DNA of 62,606 bases from Ignavibacteria bacterium (GTDB lineage Bacteria; Bacteroidota; Ignavibacteria; Kapaibacteriales; Kapaibacteriaceae), in assembly GCA_016873895.1 (NCBI GenBank), contig VGVV01000010.1:1-62606 (forward strand), in the 5' to 3' direction. Positions 27,342 to 35,817 of the stretch are shown here, in pieces. Made by a program: the position numbers and the translations under genes. Each line of letters opens with the position of its first letter. Within the stretch, counting starts at the first letter, position 1. The notes beneath the pieces are model-generated. The model searched no databases. It was not told the origin of the DNA and saw nothing but the letters and a program-made list of their open reading frames with translations.

Positions 27342-27932
27342 TTAGGCTGTGCGATCTAAGATCTTGTCTACGAGGCCATAATCGAGAGCCTCTTGTGGCG
27401 ACATATAGTTGTCGCGGTCGGCATCTTTCTTAATGGTCTCATAATCCTTGCCCGAATGTACAGAGATCACACCATACAGCATATCTCGAATGCGCAGCAT
27501 TTCTTTTGTGTAGATCTCAATATCTGTTGCTTGGCCCTGAGTGCCCCCTAATGGCTGGTGCATCATGATTCGTGAATGGGGCAGTGCATACCGCTTACCC
27601 TTTGCACCTGCACACAGCAGCACTTGAGCCATCGAAGCTGCCATGCCAACGCAGATTGTCGAGATGTCCGGCTTGATAAACTGCATCGTATCGTAAATCG
27701 CCATACCGGCTGTAACACTTCCACCGGGGGAGTTGATGTACAGCGAGATATCCTTGGTTGGATCTTCGCTCTGCAGGAACAACAATTGTGCTATCGTTAA
27801 ACTCGCTACCATATCATCGATTGGAGTACCGATAAAGATGATACGCTCCTTGAGGAGGCGGGAATAGATATCGTATGCACGTTCGCCGCGGCTTGTTTGC
27901 TCAACGACCATTGGGACGAGTTGGTTGTGCAT
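27342..27932 (-). CDS. clpP: ATP-dependent Clp protease proteolytic subunit ClpP
   Basis: Serine protease, 196 aa. The catalytic serine is in [11 protein letters not shown] and the histidine in [14 protein letters not shown]. The N terminus [20 protein letters not shown] is canonical. It sits between tig and clpX, 33 bp after tig. It forms the ClpXP chamber with the downstream gene product. Confidence 0.96.
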   Translation of the reverse strand: MHNQLVPMVVEQTSRGERAYDIYSRLLKERIIFIGTPIDDMVASLTIAQLLFLQSEDPTKDISLYINSPGGSVTAGMAIYDTMQFIKPDISTICVGMAASMAQVLLCAGAKGKRYALPHSRIMMHQPLGGTQGQATDIEIYTKEMLRIRDMLYGVISVHSGKDYETIKKDADRDNYMSPQEALDYGLVDKILDRTA

Positions 27933-27965
27933 GGTGTGCCCTTACAGTGATGTAGCTGTGAGTTA

Positions 27966-29219
27966 TTATTCTGAATCGACGTTGACGTCTGTCACGATTG
28001 CATAGTCTAGGATGGTTCGGACGGCCTTCTCGGCAAGCAGCTGATCCTCGATGGATGCATTCTGACGCATCAACATACGAAGTTGATCTGCAGGGATACC
28101 AAAGCGGGTTCCTGCCAATTCCAGATCATCATCGTTAAGTCCGATAGACTCGGCCTCGATAACCTTCTCACGAATTAGCTCCCAGCGCACGATGCGTTCT
28201 GCGCTTGGGCGGAACTCGTGCTCTACATCATGTGCCGAGATTTTGTCGAGTCCGGGAGCCCCTTCATTACGACGCTTGAAATCATCAAACAGTTGATGGA
28301 TCACTGCATGTACCAGTGGCTCTGGAGCCTCGAATTCGTGTGCTTGAACGAGTTTCTCAACAACTTGATTTTCTAAGCTCTGTTGTGATGCTTGTTCGAA
28401 GTACTCCTTGATCTGACGTTCGATATCAAATCGAAGCTCTTCGGTTGATTCGAAACGTCCGCCGGTGATCATGCTTGCGAACTCATTTGTGAACTCTGCA
28501 GGCACAACCTTCTGAACATCTGTTACCGTTACACGATAGGAAGGTGGCTGGGTGTTCTCATCCTCTGCCTCAGCAACATATTGGAATGAATCTCCAACCT
28601 TGGTATTCGCAAGTGATGATCGCAGATGCATATCTACGTTCTCGTCGTCGAGAAAAACTCGCTCTTCACGTGGTTCTGCTCCAATGATTGGCATCGATGT
28701 CTCACGATCAAGCTCGTGCATCGATACTGTTACCACGTGCATGGAATCGGTTACCTGTTCTGCTGCATCAAACGTGGCAGCACGAAGGCAAATACGGTCA
28801 ATCTCTTTTTGAACATCGTCCTCTGTTACGAGCTTCATTGGACGGTCGATTGTAAGCCCACGGTACGAACCAAGTTCAAAGTCGGGCATAACATCGAACT
28901 TGATCACAAAGGCAACACCCTCTGGAGACTTCTGAATATCGATCAATGCTGGATTGCCCACAACGCGCTGCTTCTCCGCCTGCGCAAACGCACGAAACTC
29001 TGCATTAGCAATTGTCTCGAGTGCGTCTGCCTCAACATCTCTACCAAAACGCTGCTTGATGATGTTGATAGGCACCTTGCCCTTGCGAAACCCTGGTAGC
29101 GTAATACCAGCTTGTGCGCGGACGTAGGCTTCTTCGTAGTGTGGTTTAAGTTCTGACTGGCTAAGGCTGATGCGTACTTCGCGTTTGCAGCCCTCGAGTG
29201 TAGACAGTGTGCGTTCCAA
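27966..29219 (-). CDS. tig: Trigger factor
   Basis: Ribosome-bound chaperone and peptidyl-prolyl isomerase, 417 aa. The ribosome-binding loop GFRKGKVPINIIKQRFG is clear (about 44-60); the FKBP-like domain (about 150-245) is diverged; the C-terminal chaperone arms complete it. It starts with TTG at 29219, preceded by AGGAG at 6 nt spacing. This is one of few clear Shine-Dalgarno sites in the window. It heads tig-clpP-clpX and lies downstream of tRNA-Leu on the same strand. Confidence 0.93.
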   Translation of the reverse strand: MERTLSTLEGCKREVRISLSQSELKPHYEEAYVRAQAGITLPGFRKGKVPINIIKQRFGRDVEADALETIANAEFRAFAQAEKQRVVGNPALIDIQKSPEGVAFVIKFDVMPDFELGSYRGLTIDRPMKLVTEDDVQKEIDRICLRAATFDAAEQVTDSMHVVTVSMHELDRETSMPIIGAEPREERVFLDDENVDMHLRSSLANTKVGDSFQYVAEAEDENTQPPSYRVTVTDVQKVVPAEFTNEFASMITGGRFESTEELRFDIERQIKEYFEQASQQSLENQVVEKLVQAHEFEAPEPLVHAVIHQLFDDFKRRNEGAPGLDKISAHDVEHEFRPSAERIVRWELIREKVIEAESIGLNDDDLELAGTRFGIPADQLRMLMRQNASIEDQLLAEKAVRTILDYAIVTDVNVDSE

Positions 29220-29233
29220 GCGGGTCTCCTGCT

Positions 29234-29276
29234 AGCCCCCTGCTCAAAAAGGTAGCTACAGGTCCGTAAGGGGGCT
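29234..29276. repeat. Inverted pair of the AGGGGGCT word between tRNA-Leu and tig
   Basis: AGCCCCCT (29234-29241) and AGGGGGCT (29269-29276) can form an 8-bp stem with a 27-nt loop. Both arms are copies of the dispersed word described in the findings. It may act as an attenuator or processing hairpin between the tRNA and tig. Confidence 0.55.
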
Positions 29277-29293
29277 TCAATGAATAAAAGCTG

Positions 29294-29375
29294 TGCGGAA
29301 GGAGAGACTCGAACTCTCACAGGTTGCCCCGCCAGATCCTAAGTCTGGTGCGTCTGCCAATTTCGCCACTTCCGC
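29294..29375 (-). tRNA. tRNA-Leu (anticodon UAG)
   Basis: 82 nt. The acceptor stem GCGGAAG/CTTCCGC has discriminator A. The D-arm is followed by an anticodon stem CCAGA/TCTGG with loop CTTAGGA, so the anticodon is UAG. The long variable arm is typical of leucine tRNAs, and the T-loop is GTTCGAGTC. The CCA end is not encoded. Confidence 0.95.
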
Positions 29376-29391
29376 AGGGGCTGCGAATATA

Positions 29392-29438
29392 AGCAGCGAG
29401 CAGCGAACACCGAGCAGCGAACACCGAGCAGCGAGCAG
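29392..29438. repeat. Heptanucleotide array (GAGCAGC/GAACACC)
   Basis: Six to seven units alternating GAGCAGC and GAACACC, between tRNA-Leu and hpnE. The alternation implies expansion of a 14-bp double unit. Confidence 0.92.
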
Positions 29439-29473
29439 GTACATCAGCATTACGGCCCTAAATTGCGCCAACA

Positions 29474-30772
29474 ATGAAGATTCTCATCATCGGAGGGGGC
29501 TGGGCCGGTATTTCGGCTGCTGTTGAAGCATCGGAGCGTGGTCACCAGGTGTTCCTGGTCGAGGAGCGTCCGTATTTGGGAGGCCGTGCGAGGTCGTTCA
29601 TTGACCGGGAGAGCGGACATCACATCGATAACGGACAACATGTGATGATGGGCTGCTACAGTTCTTTTCTTCGGGTTTTGCAGGCCCTAGGTACCGAGCA
29701 CCTGCTTGAAAGACAACGGGCGCTGCAGGTTGCATTTGTAGACAAAAGCGCCACGAAAAGCGTCCTTGATGCCTCGATTCTGCCGGGCAAGCTGGGTGTT
29801 GTTGCCGGATTACTCCGCCTGTCCGGAGTGCAGTTTACCTCACGCATAGCCTGTGTGCGACTTGCAATTGCCATTGCGCTAGGTACTGTTCATACTACTG
29901 ACTGCACGTGTAGTGAATTTCTTCGCCGGGCCAAGCAGCCTGAAGATATTGTGAAAAGGTTTTGGGAGCCCCTTGTTTTGGCAACCTTGAACGCTCCGCT
30001 GGATAAAGCCTCTGCCGAGTTGCTTGTAGCTGTGATGAGGCTGGCCTTTCTGGGATCTCGGGAGGATTCGTCGTTATTGATCCCGACCTGCGGACTCAGC
30101 GATCTCATTGAGCCTCTGCCTTCATGGGTCGCATCGCGTGGAGGGAGCGTCAAGCTCAGTACATCGGTCGACAGACTCATCATCGCGGACCATCGATGCA
30201 GGCAGGTGGTATTATCAGACGGAACGATCCATCACGTCGATGCAGTCATAAGCGCCATACCCCAACGCGCACTGGAGCGCCTGTGCGCCAGCTCCGGAAC
30301 TCCAGTAACCTTTCCGGCTGCACCTGAGTCAAGCCCGATTGTAAGCCTCTATCTGTGGTATACCGAGCAGTGGATGACGCACGAGCTTCTTGCTGCTCTG
30401 GGCACAACTGTGCAATGGGTGTTCAACAAACGTCGCATTGCACGCGGCCTTGTGGCCCTTACTGTGAGTGCTGGACATAGCATCGTTGGCGTATCTCAGG
30501 ATGAGATTATCCGTCATTGCGATGCCGAGTTGCGCGAGCTACTTCCTGAGGCCCGGCATGCAACATTGATTCGTGGACTCGTGATCAAAGAAAAAATGGC
30601 AACGCCACTCTTCACGCCAACCACACAACGAATTCGTGCAGATCATTTCATGGACCAGCTAGAGAACCTGCTGCTGGCAGGTGATTGGACAGCAACGGGC
30701 TTGCCCGCTACGATTGAGGGGGCTGCGCGTTCAGGCATCTGGGCCATCGATTGCCTATCACGTGTACCGTAG
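29474..30772 (+). CDS. hpnE: Hydroxysqualene dehydroxylase HpnE (FAD-dependent)
   Basis: 432 aa amine-oxidase-fold flavoprotein. The N-terminal dinucleotide motif is LIIGGGWAGISAA; YLGGRARSF and IDNGQHVMMGCY follow, the latter being the HpnE hallmark; the C terminus LLLAGDWTATGLPATIEGA closes the FAD site. In the HpnCDE route it reduces hydroxysqualene to squalene. hpnC, hpnD and shc are not in the window. TAAATTG (29459-29465) lies 8 nt before the ATG. The 3' end overlaps the convergent PAP2 gene by 65 bp. Confidence 0.87.
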   Translation: MKILIIGGGWAGISAAVEASERGHQVFLVEERPYLGGRARSFIDRESGHHIDNGQHVMMGCYSSFLRVLQALGTEHLLERQRALQVAFVDKSATKSVLDASILPGKLGVVAGLLRLSGVQFTSRIACVRLAIAIALGTVHTTDCTCSEFLRRAKQPEDIVKRFWEPLVLATLNAPLDKASAELLVAVMRLAFLGSREDSSLLIPTCGLSDLIEPLPSWVASRGGSVKLSTSVDRLIIADHRCRQVVLSDGTIHHVDAVISAIPQRALERLCASSGTPVTFPAAPESSPIVSLYLWYTEQWMTHELLAALGTTVQWVFNKRRIARGLVALTVSAGHSIVGVSQDEIIRHCDAELRELLPEARHATLIRGLVIKEKMATPLFTPTTQRIRADHFMDQLENLLLAGDWTATGLPATIEGAARSGIWAIDCLSRVP

Positions 30773-31301
30773 CGAACGCAACACTGGCGCCTATCACTGC
30801 ACCGCCGAGAATGTCGCTTGGGTAGTGCACGCCACAATACAGGCGCGTAAACATGATCAGCAGAGCAACGCCCCACAATAGCGTGCGCCATCGCGGAAAC
30901 CAGGCCGACAGGATGAAGGCGATGAATGCGTTGTTCATTGCATGATTGGATGGAAACGACCCACCCCCAGATCCAATGAGCTTGTGAATATCAGGCAGCA
31001 CCAGATACGGTCGTGGACGTCCAACAACCTCCTTCAGCAGATGGTGTCCTACTGGGTCCAACACAAGAATTCCGGCCATCATCACCACGGCGCATGTCAC
31101 CAGCCGGACGCCTCCGTGGTGCCATGTGCGAGCCCCCTGTGTGAGCAAACCAACAATGCCGATAACATAGATCGGCATCCAGAACGCCGTGGTTGTGATT
31201 TGGGGCATGATCGCATCAAAGATGCGATTAGACATTCCATGGTTGATCGCGTACAACGCCCGTGTGTCAAGGGATTGAAGGAGGTCGATGAGCTCTTGCA
31301 T
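30708..31301 (-). CDS. PAP2-superfamily membrane phosphatase
   Basis: 197 aa with about five membrane helices. The three phosphatase motifs are present: KEVVGRPRP, SFPSNHAMN (PSGH-type with N for G) and RLYCGVHYPSD. It could dephosphorylate undecaprenyl-PP or other lipid phosphates. Start 31301 follows TAAACTTG by 6 nt; a TTG three codons upstream lies in that box. Confidence 0.87.
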   Translation of the reverse strand: MQELIDLLQSLDTRALYAINHGMSNRIFDAIMPQITTTAFWMPIYVIGIVGLLTQGARTWHHGGVRLVTCAVVMMAGILVLDPVGHHLLKEVVGRPRPYLVLPDIHKLIGSGGGSFPSNHAMNNAFIAFILSAWFPRWRTLLWGVALLIMFTRLYCGVHYPSDILGGAVIGASVAFATVHVIGNRWPRCLNAQPPQS

Positions 31302-31410
31302 ATGCTGCAAGTTTACGGCAGGCGCAGATCAAAAAAACAACTTTGAAAGATGCAATACCGTTGATAAAAATTTACCTGCGCTGTATTTATCCACACGAAC
31401 GCAGCCAGCA

Positions 31411-31441
31411 TTGACGTAGCTATTTCAACGTACTATGTTTG
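31411..31441 (+). promoter_or_regulatory. Promoter of the B12-dependent RNR gene (TTG-N20-TATGTTTG)
   Basis: -33 TTG at 31411-31413 and -7 TATGTTTG at 31434-31441, 20 bp apart, a full Bacteroidota-type promoter. It predicts a 5' leader of about 220 nt, unlike the leaderless genes nearby. The leader includes a perfect 7-bp hairpin with arms GGTTGAT/ATCAACC (31556-31574). I could not recognise a cobalamin riboswitch in it. Nothing else is seen in 31302-31410. Confidence 0.6.
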
Positions 31442-31666
31442 CCACAGTTACTACGAAACACGGCAGCATAAAGAGGAAGTGCACTCACCACGTTTTGTTT
31501 CGTCGTAACGTTCCAACATCCCTTCCCACAATTGAAGAGCCCGTGTTCCCATTGGGGTTGATCACACATCAACCTCGGCGGTAGCATCTCTGTCAAATGA
31601 ACTTTTGTGTGGTAGGACGATGTTGGCTTTCCGGTTACCGATACAATTCATGATGGGAGAGTGCGC

Positions 31667-34600
31667 ATGAAGATTACGCGCCGCTTTACAACTTCTGGTA
31701 CCACGCCATACGACATGTTCGGGTACACGATCCGAGAATCTGTGCTTCGAAACCAGAATGGTAAAGAGATCTTCCGCATGGAGAACATCGAAGTTCCCGA
31801 GGCGTGGTCTCAAGTAGCAACCGACATCCTTGCGCAGAAGTATTTCCGCAAAGCTGGTGTACCGCAGGTCGATGCTGCAGGCAAGCCAATTCTCGCAGAC
31901 GACGGTGCCCCGCTCACGGGAGCCGAGAATTCTGTGCGCCAAGTGGTGCACCGCCTGGCCGGCTGCTGGCGCTGGTGGGGCGAGAAGTACGGCTACTTCG
32001 ACACAGCCGAGGATGCGCAGGCGTTCTACGACGAAATTGCCTACATGCTGCTCAAGCAAATGGCAGCACCAAACTCGCCGCAGTGGTTCAACACAGGACT
32101 CAACTTTGCATACGGCATAACGGGTTCTGCACAGGGACACCAGTACGTAGACCCAGATACCAAGAAGCTGACGCGTTCGGCTGATGCATATACGCACCCA
32201 CAGCCCCATGCATGCTTCATTCAGTCAGTCAATGATGATTTGGTGAATGAAGGGGGCATCTTTGATCTGGCAACGCGTGAAGCACGGATCTTCAAGTATG
32301 GATCTGGTACAGGTTCGAACTTCTCGAACCTACGTGGAGAGAGCGAACGCCTTTCGGGCGGCGGAGTCTCTAGTGGCTTGATGTCGTTTCTGAAGATTTT
32401 CGACCGTGCTGCAGGAGCCATCAAGAGTGGTGGCACAACGCGTCGCGCTGCTAAAATGGTGATCGTGAACGTTGACCATCCTGATATCGAAAAGTTCATC
32501 GAATGGAAGGCCAAGGAAGAAGAGAAAGTAGCTGCGTTGGTAGCTGGCTCTAAGATTGCTTCTACCTTCATGCAAGAGATAGCATCTGCGGCAGCAGAGG
32601 CCGGTACAGACGAGGCAACCAACGAGCGTCTGCGCGTGCTGATTCAGCGTGCACTTAATCGTGGCGTACCATACAACATCATCAAGCGCACACTTGCACT
32701 GATTGATCAAGGGTATACAAACATTGACTTCCAAGCCTTTGATACGCATTACGAAGGCGAGGCGTATAACACGGTTTCTGGACAGAACTCAAACAACTCT
32801 GTTCGTGTAACCAACGACTTCATGGAAGCCGTCATTACAGACAGCCCATGGAACCTTATTTGGCGGACGGATGCAACCAAGACGGTTACATTGCGTGCGC
32901 GGGACCTTTGGAATAAGATCAACGTTAGCTCATGGAAGAGTGCTGATCCGGGTTTGCAGTTTGATACAACAATCAACGAATGGCATACCTGTCCGAATGA
33001 TGGGCGTATCAACGGATCGAATCCATGTTCCGAGTATATGTTCCTGGACGATACAGCATGTAATCTTGCATCGCTCAACTTGGCCCATTTCTACGACGAA
33101 GCCACACAGACGATTAAGGTAGATGAGTACCGCCATGCAGTGCGTCTCTGGACAATTATACTGGAGATTTCCGTATTGATGGCGCAATTTCCGTCCAAGG
33201 AAGTAGCTCAGCGTTCATATGATTTCCGCACACTGGGGCTTGGCTATGCTAACCTTGGTACGGTGCTTATGATGATGGGAATCCCATACGACTCGCAAGA
33301 AGCACTTGCGATTTGTGGCTCGCTTACGTCGGTCATGACGGGCGAAAGCTATGCTGCCAGCGCCGAAATGGCGCGCGATGTAGGCCCCTTCCCGAAATAC
33401 AAAAACAACAGCGACGCGATGCTACGCGTCATTCGAAACCATAGGCGTGCAGCATACAACACACCTGACGAGGAGTACGAGAGCCTTACGATCAAGCCAT
33501 CTGGCATCGACGATGCGATATGCCCAGAGTATTTGGTAACAGCATCTCGTATGGCGTGGGACAAGGCGCTTACTCTTGGGGAAGAGCATGGCTATCGCAA
33601 CGCACAAGCCACTGTGATCGCACCTACGGGTACTATTGGGCTTGTGATGGACTGCGACACTACGGGCATCGAGCCAGATTTTGCGATTGTTAAGTACAAG
33701 AAGCTGGCCGGTGGTGGCTACTTCAAGATTGTCAATCAGTCTGTTCACAAGGCGCTAAGTGCCCTGGGATATTCTGAAGAGCAAATCGACGACATCGAAA
33801 AGTACTGCAAGGGCCATGGATCACTTGTTGGGTGCCCGCACATCAATCGTGCGTCACTAAAGGGGCTCAACTTCACAGACGAGGCGATCGAAGCAGTAGA
33901 GCGTCAGCTCGACAGCACCTTCGATGTGCGCTTTGTCTTCAACAAATACACCCTTGGTGAAGAGCTTTGTGGTCAGCTGGGATTTGATGCTGCGCAACTG
34001 GACGATCCAGGTTTCGACATGCTCACCTCATTGGGCTTTAGTGCAAAGCAGATAGACGATGTAAACGACTATGTGTGCGGCACCATGATGATCGAGGGGG
34101 CTCCGCCTATCAAGGACGAGCATCTGGCCATTTTTGATTGTGCGAACAAGTGCGGCAAACGTGGCGAGCGCTACATCGATTATATGGCGCACGTGCACAT
34201 GATGGCAGCAGCGCAGCCGTTTATTTCGGGTGCGATTTCGAAGACGATCAACATGCCTGCCGATGCAACTGTGGACAATGTTGGCGACGTGCACCTTGCC
34301 TCATGGCGTCTGATGCTTAAGGCCATTGCACTCTATCGTGATGGATCAAAGCTATCTCAGCCGCTCAATGCGAGCAACGACAACTTCGATGAACTCGTCT
34401 TGCTCGGAGACCAAGACGACTGGGACGAGACAGTAGATCAAAAAGCAATTCAGAAGGTAATCGTCGAGCGCGTATACCAACGTGCAGAGCGCAGACGTCT
34501 GCCGAAGCGCCGCCATGGTTATGTCCGCGAAGCAACCGTTGGTGGACACAAAGTCTACATCCGTACAGGAGAGTTTGACGACGGGCAGTTAGGCGAAATC

Positions 34601-35161
34601 TTTATTGACATGTACAAAGAGGGTGCCTCGTTCAAGGGGCTTCTCAACTGCTTTGCTGTTCTGGCCTCAAAGGCGTTGCAGTATGGCGTGCCGCTTGACG
34701 AGCTCGTAGACACCTTCACATTTACACGTTTCGAGCCAGCCGGTTTTGTAGAAGGCCATGAAGCTATCAAGAATGCCACATCGATTCTTGATTACATCTT
34801 CCGCACGCTTGGATACGATTATCTCAACAGGACAGACTTTGTTCACGTAACGGGTGCAGACTCGAAGCAAAGTAGCATTGGCGCTGGTGCTGAAAGCCAG
34901 GATGCCGTATCAACTGCTCCGGCTCCAGCTGTTGCAGAAGCCCCTTCGCAAGAAGTGATAACACCTGCTGCTACATATAACGAAGTCATGGAGGCAGTTT
35001 CTTCAAGTATAGACGCAGACGGGGCTAAGCATAAAACTCTGGACCCAAAAAACATGGGCTATACCGGTGAATCATGCTCGAAATGTCAGAGCACACAAGT
35101 TGTCCGCAATGGTGCATGCACCATGTGCCTAAACTGTGGCACGACAACTGGATGTAGCTAA
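31667..35161 (+). CDS. nrdJ: Adenosylcobalamin-dependent ribonucleoside-diphosphate reductase (class II)
   Basis: Reduces ribonucleotides to deoxyribonucleotides with a B12-generated thiyl radical, in the absence or presence of oxygen. It has 1164 aa. Class II core signatures include [48 protein letters not shown] and [20 protein letters not shown]. After the barrel a TSCPD domain is seen ([20 protein letters not shown]). The C terminus has a zinc-ribbon-like CSKCQS...CTMCLNCG that holds the redox-active cysteines. GGGAG lies 7 nt before the ATG at 31667. A terminator follows. No class I RNR or nrdR is in the window. Confidence 0.94.
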   Translation: MKITRRFTTSGTTPYDMFGYTIRESVLRNQNGKEIFRMENIEVPEAWSQVATDILAQKYFRKAGVPQVDAAGKPILADDGAPLTGAENSVRQVVHRLAGCWRWWGEKYGYFDTAEDAQAFYDEIAYMLLKQMAAPNSPQWFNTGLNFAYGITGSAQGHQYVDPDTKKLTRSADAYTHPQPHACFIQSVNDDLVNEGGIFDLATREARIFKYGSGTGSNFSNLRGESERLSGGGVSSGLMSFLKIFDRAAGAIKSGGTTRRAAKMVIVNVDHPDIEKFIEWKAKEEEKVAALVAGSKIASTFMQEIASAAAEAGTDEATNERLRVLIQRALNRGVPYNIIKRTLALIDQGYTNIDFQAFDTHYEGEAYNTVSGQNSNNSVRVTNDFMEAVITDSPWNLIWRTDATKTVTLRARDLWNKINVSSWKSADPGLQFDTTINEWHTCPNDGRINGSNPCSEYMFLDDTACNLASLNLAHFYDEATQTIKVDEYRHAVRLWTIILEISVLMAQFPSKEVAQRSYDFRTLGLGYANLGTVLMMMGIPYDSQEALAICGSLTSVMTGESYAASAEMARDVGPFPKYKNNSDAMLRVIRNHRRAAYNTPDEEYESLTIKPSGIDDAICPEYLVTASRMAWDKALTLGEEHGYRNAQATVIAPTGTIGLVMDCDTTGIEPDFAIVKYKKLAGGGYFKIVNQSVHKALSALGYSEEQIDDIEKYCKGHGSLVGCPHINRASLKGLNFTDEAIEAVERQLDSTFDVRFVFNKYTLGEELCGQLGFDAAQLDDPGFDMLTSLGFSAKQIDDVNDYVCGTMMIEGAPPIKDEHLAIFDCANKCGKRGERYIDYMAHVHMMAAAQPFISGAISKTINMPADATVDNVGDVHLASWRLMLKAIALYRDGSKLSQPLNASNDNFDELVLLGDQDDWDETVDQKAIQKVIVERVYQRAERRRLPKRRHGYVREATVGGHKVYIRTGEFDDGQLGEIFIDMYKEGASFKGLLNCFAVLASKALQYGVPLDELVDTFTFTRFEPAGFVEGHEAIKNATSILDYIFRTLGYDYLNRTDFVHVTGADSKQSSIGAGAESQDAVSTAPAPAVAEAPSQEVITPAATYNEVMEAVSSSIDADGAKHKTLDPKNMGYTGESCSKCQSTQVVRNGACTMCLNCGTTTGCS

Positions 35162-35184
35162 GTTTATACCGAAGTATATAAATC

Positions 35185-35218
35185 ACTCCCCTCGACGGAA
35201 TTAACCGACGAGGGGAGT
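35185..35218 (+). terminator. Terminator after the RNR gene
   Basis: ACTCCCCTCG (35185-35194) pairs perfectly with CGAGGGGAGT (35209-35218), with a 14-nt loop. TTGTCATT follows. It is a strong GC-rich stem with a weak T-run. Confidence 0.8.
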
Positions 35219-35284
35219 TGTCATTAGGTACGTAGTAATACGTAAAACTATTAACATTAGTTGACTGACTACTACTGAAAATCC

Positions 35285-35315
35285 TTTGAAAATAGGCTTG
35301 TGAAATCCTATTTTG
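35285..35315 (+). promoter_or_regulatory. Promoter of the Cys-rich secreted protein gene (TTTG-N20-TATTTTG)
   Basis: -33 TTTG (35285-35288) and -7 TATTTTG (35309-35315), 20 bp apart. The leader would be about 50 nt and carries GGGAG shortly before the ATG. This is the most complete promoter in the window. Confidence 0.6.
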
Positions 35316-35370
35316 GCGGATTAACGCTAAGAAATCCACATCAAGACATAACCTTTTCTGGGAGTTCATC

Positions 35371-35727
35371 ATGAATATCCGCTCTATGCTCGCCATTACA
35401 GTTGCTCTTTTGGCTACTGTTTCGTTTGCTTTTGCAGGTAACGGGGAATCGTGCTCGGCATCAAAGTCGAAGGCTGGTTCATCGTGCTGTGCCACAAAGA
35501 CAGCAGCAAAGAAGGTCTCTGATGATCATTGCTCAACAGCAGCAAAGTCCTCAAAGGAATACTCAACGGCAACAGCGGCATCTGATAAGTCAGGCAGCTG
35601 TTCAACAGCCAGTGCAAAGAAAGAAGGCGGTTCATGCTGCTCGATGAAGGCAAAGGATGTAAAGTCAACAAGCTTGTCACCAAAAGCAGAAGTTGGTGTT
35701 GTTACACCAGATAAGTCACAGAAATAA
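35371..35727 (+). CDS. Small secreted Cys/Lys/Ser-rich low-complexity protein
   Basis: 118 aa. Signal peptide (about 1-22: RSMLAITVALLATVSFAFA). The mature part is low in complexity, rich in K, S, A and T, with spaced cysteines: ESCSAS, SSCCAT, DHCSTA, GSCSTA and GSCCSM. The pattern SC-x(n)-SCC occurs twice and looks like an internal duplication. It recalls small exported metal-binding or Cys-rich proteins, but I recognise no family. It has its own promoter and lies directly upstream of the GldM-like operon. Confidence 0.7.
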   Translation: MNIRSMLAITVALLATVSFAFAGNGESCSASKSKAGSSCCATKTAAKKVSDDHCSTAAKSSKEYSTATAASDKSGSCSTASAKKEGGSCCSMKAKDVKSTSLSPKAEVGVVTPDKSQK

Positions 35728-35770
35728 TCTCTGCGGCAAAATAGGGGGACGTCTTTAGGCGTTATCTAAA

Positions 35771-35795
35771 AGAGCGGGGTATGGTGCCCCGTTCA
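35771..35795 (+). terminator. Hairpin between the Cys-rich gene and the GldM-like operon
   Basis: CGGGG (35775-35779) pairs with CCCCG (35787-35791), extended by flanking GA/TC. The T-run is weak, so it may be a terminator or attenuator before the next gene. Confidence 0.45.
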
Positions 35796-35817
35796 AATGA
35801 ATAATTGGAGGATCGGC

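Noticed and set aside
31442..31666. Cobalamin riboswitch before the B12-dependent reductase
   Set aside because: I looked for a B12-box-like conserved core and did not find one. Only a simple hairpin is visible.
31562..32209. 215-codon frame opposite the RNR 5' end
   Set aside because: Antisense shadow of the RNR coding sequence, with no independent promoter or family.
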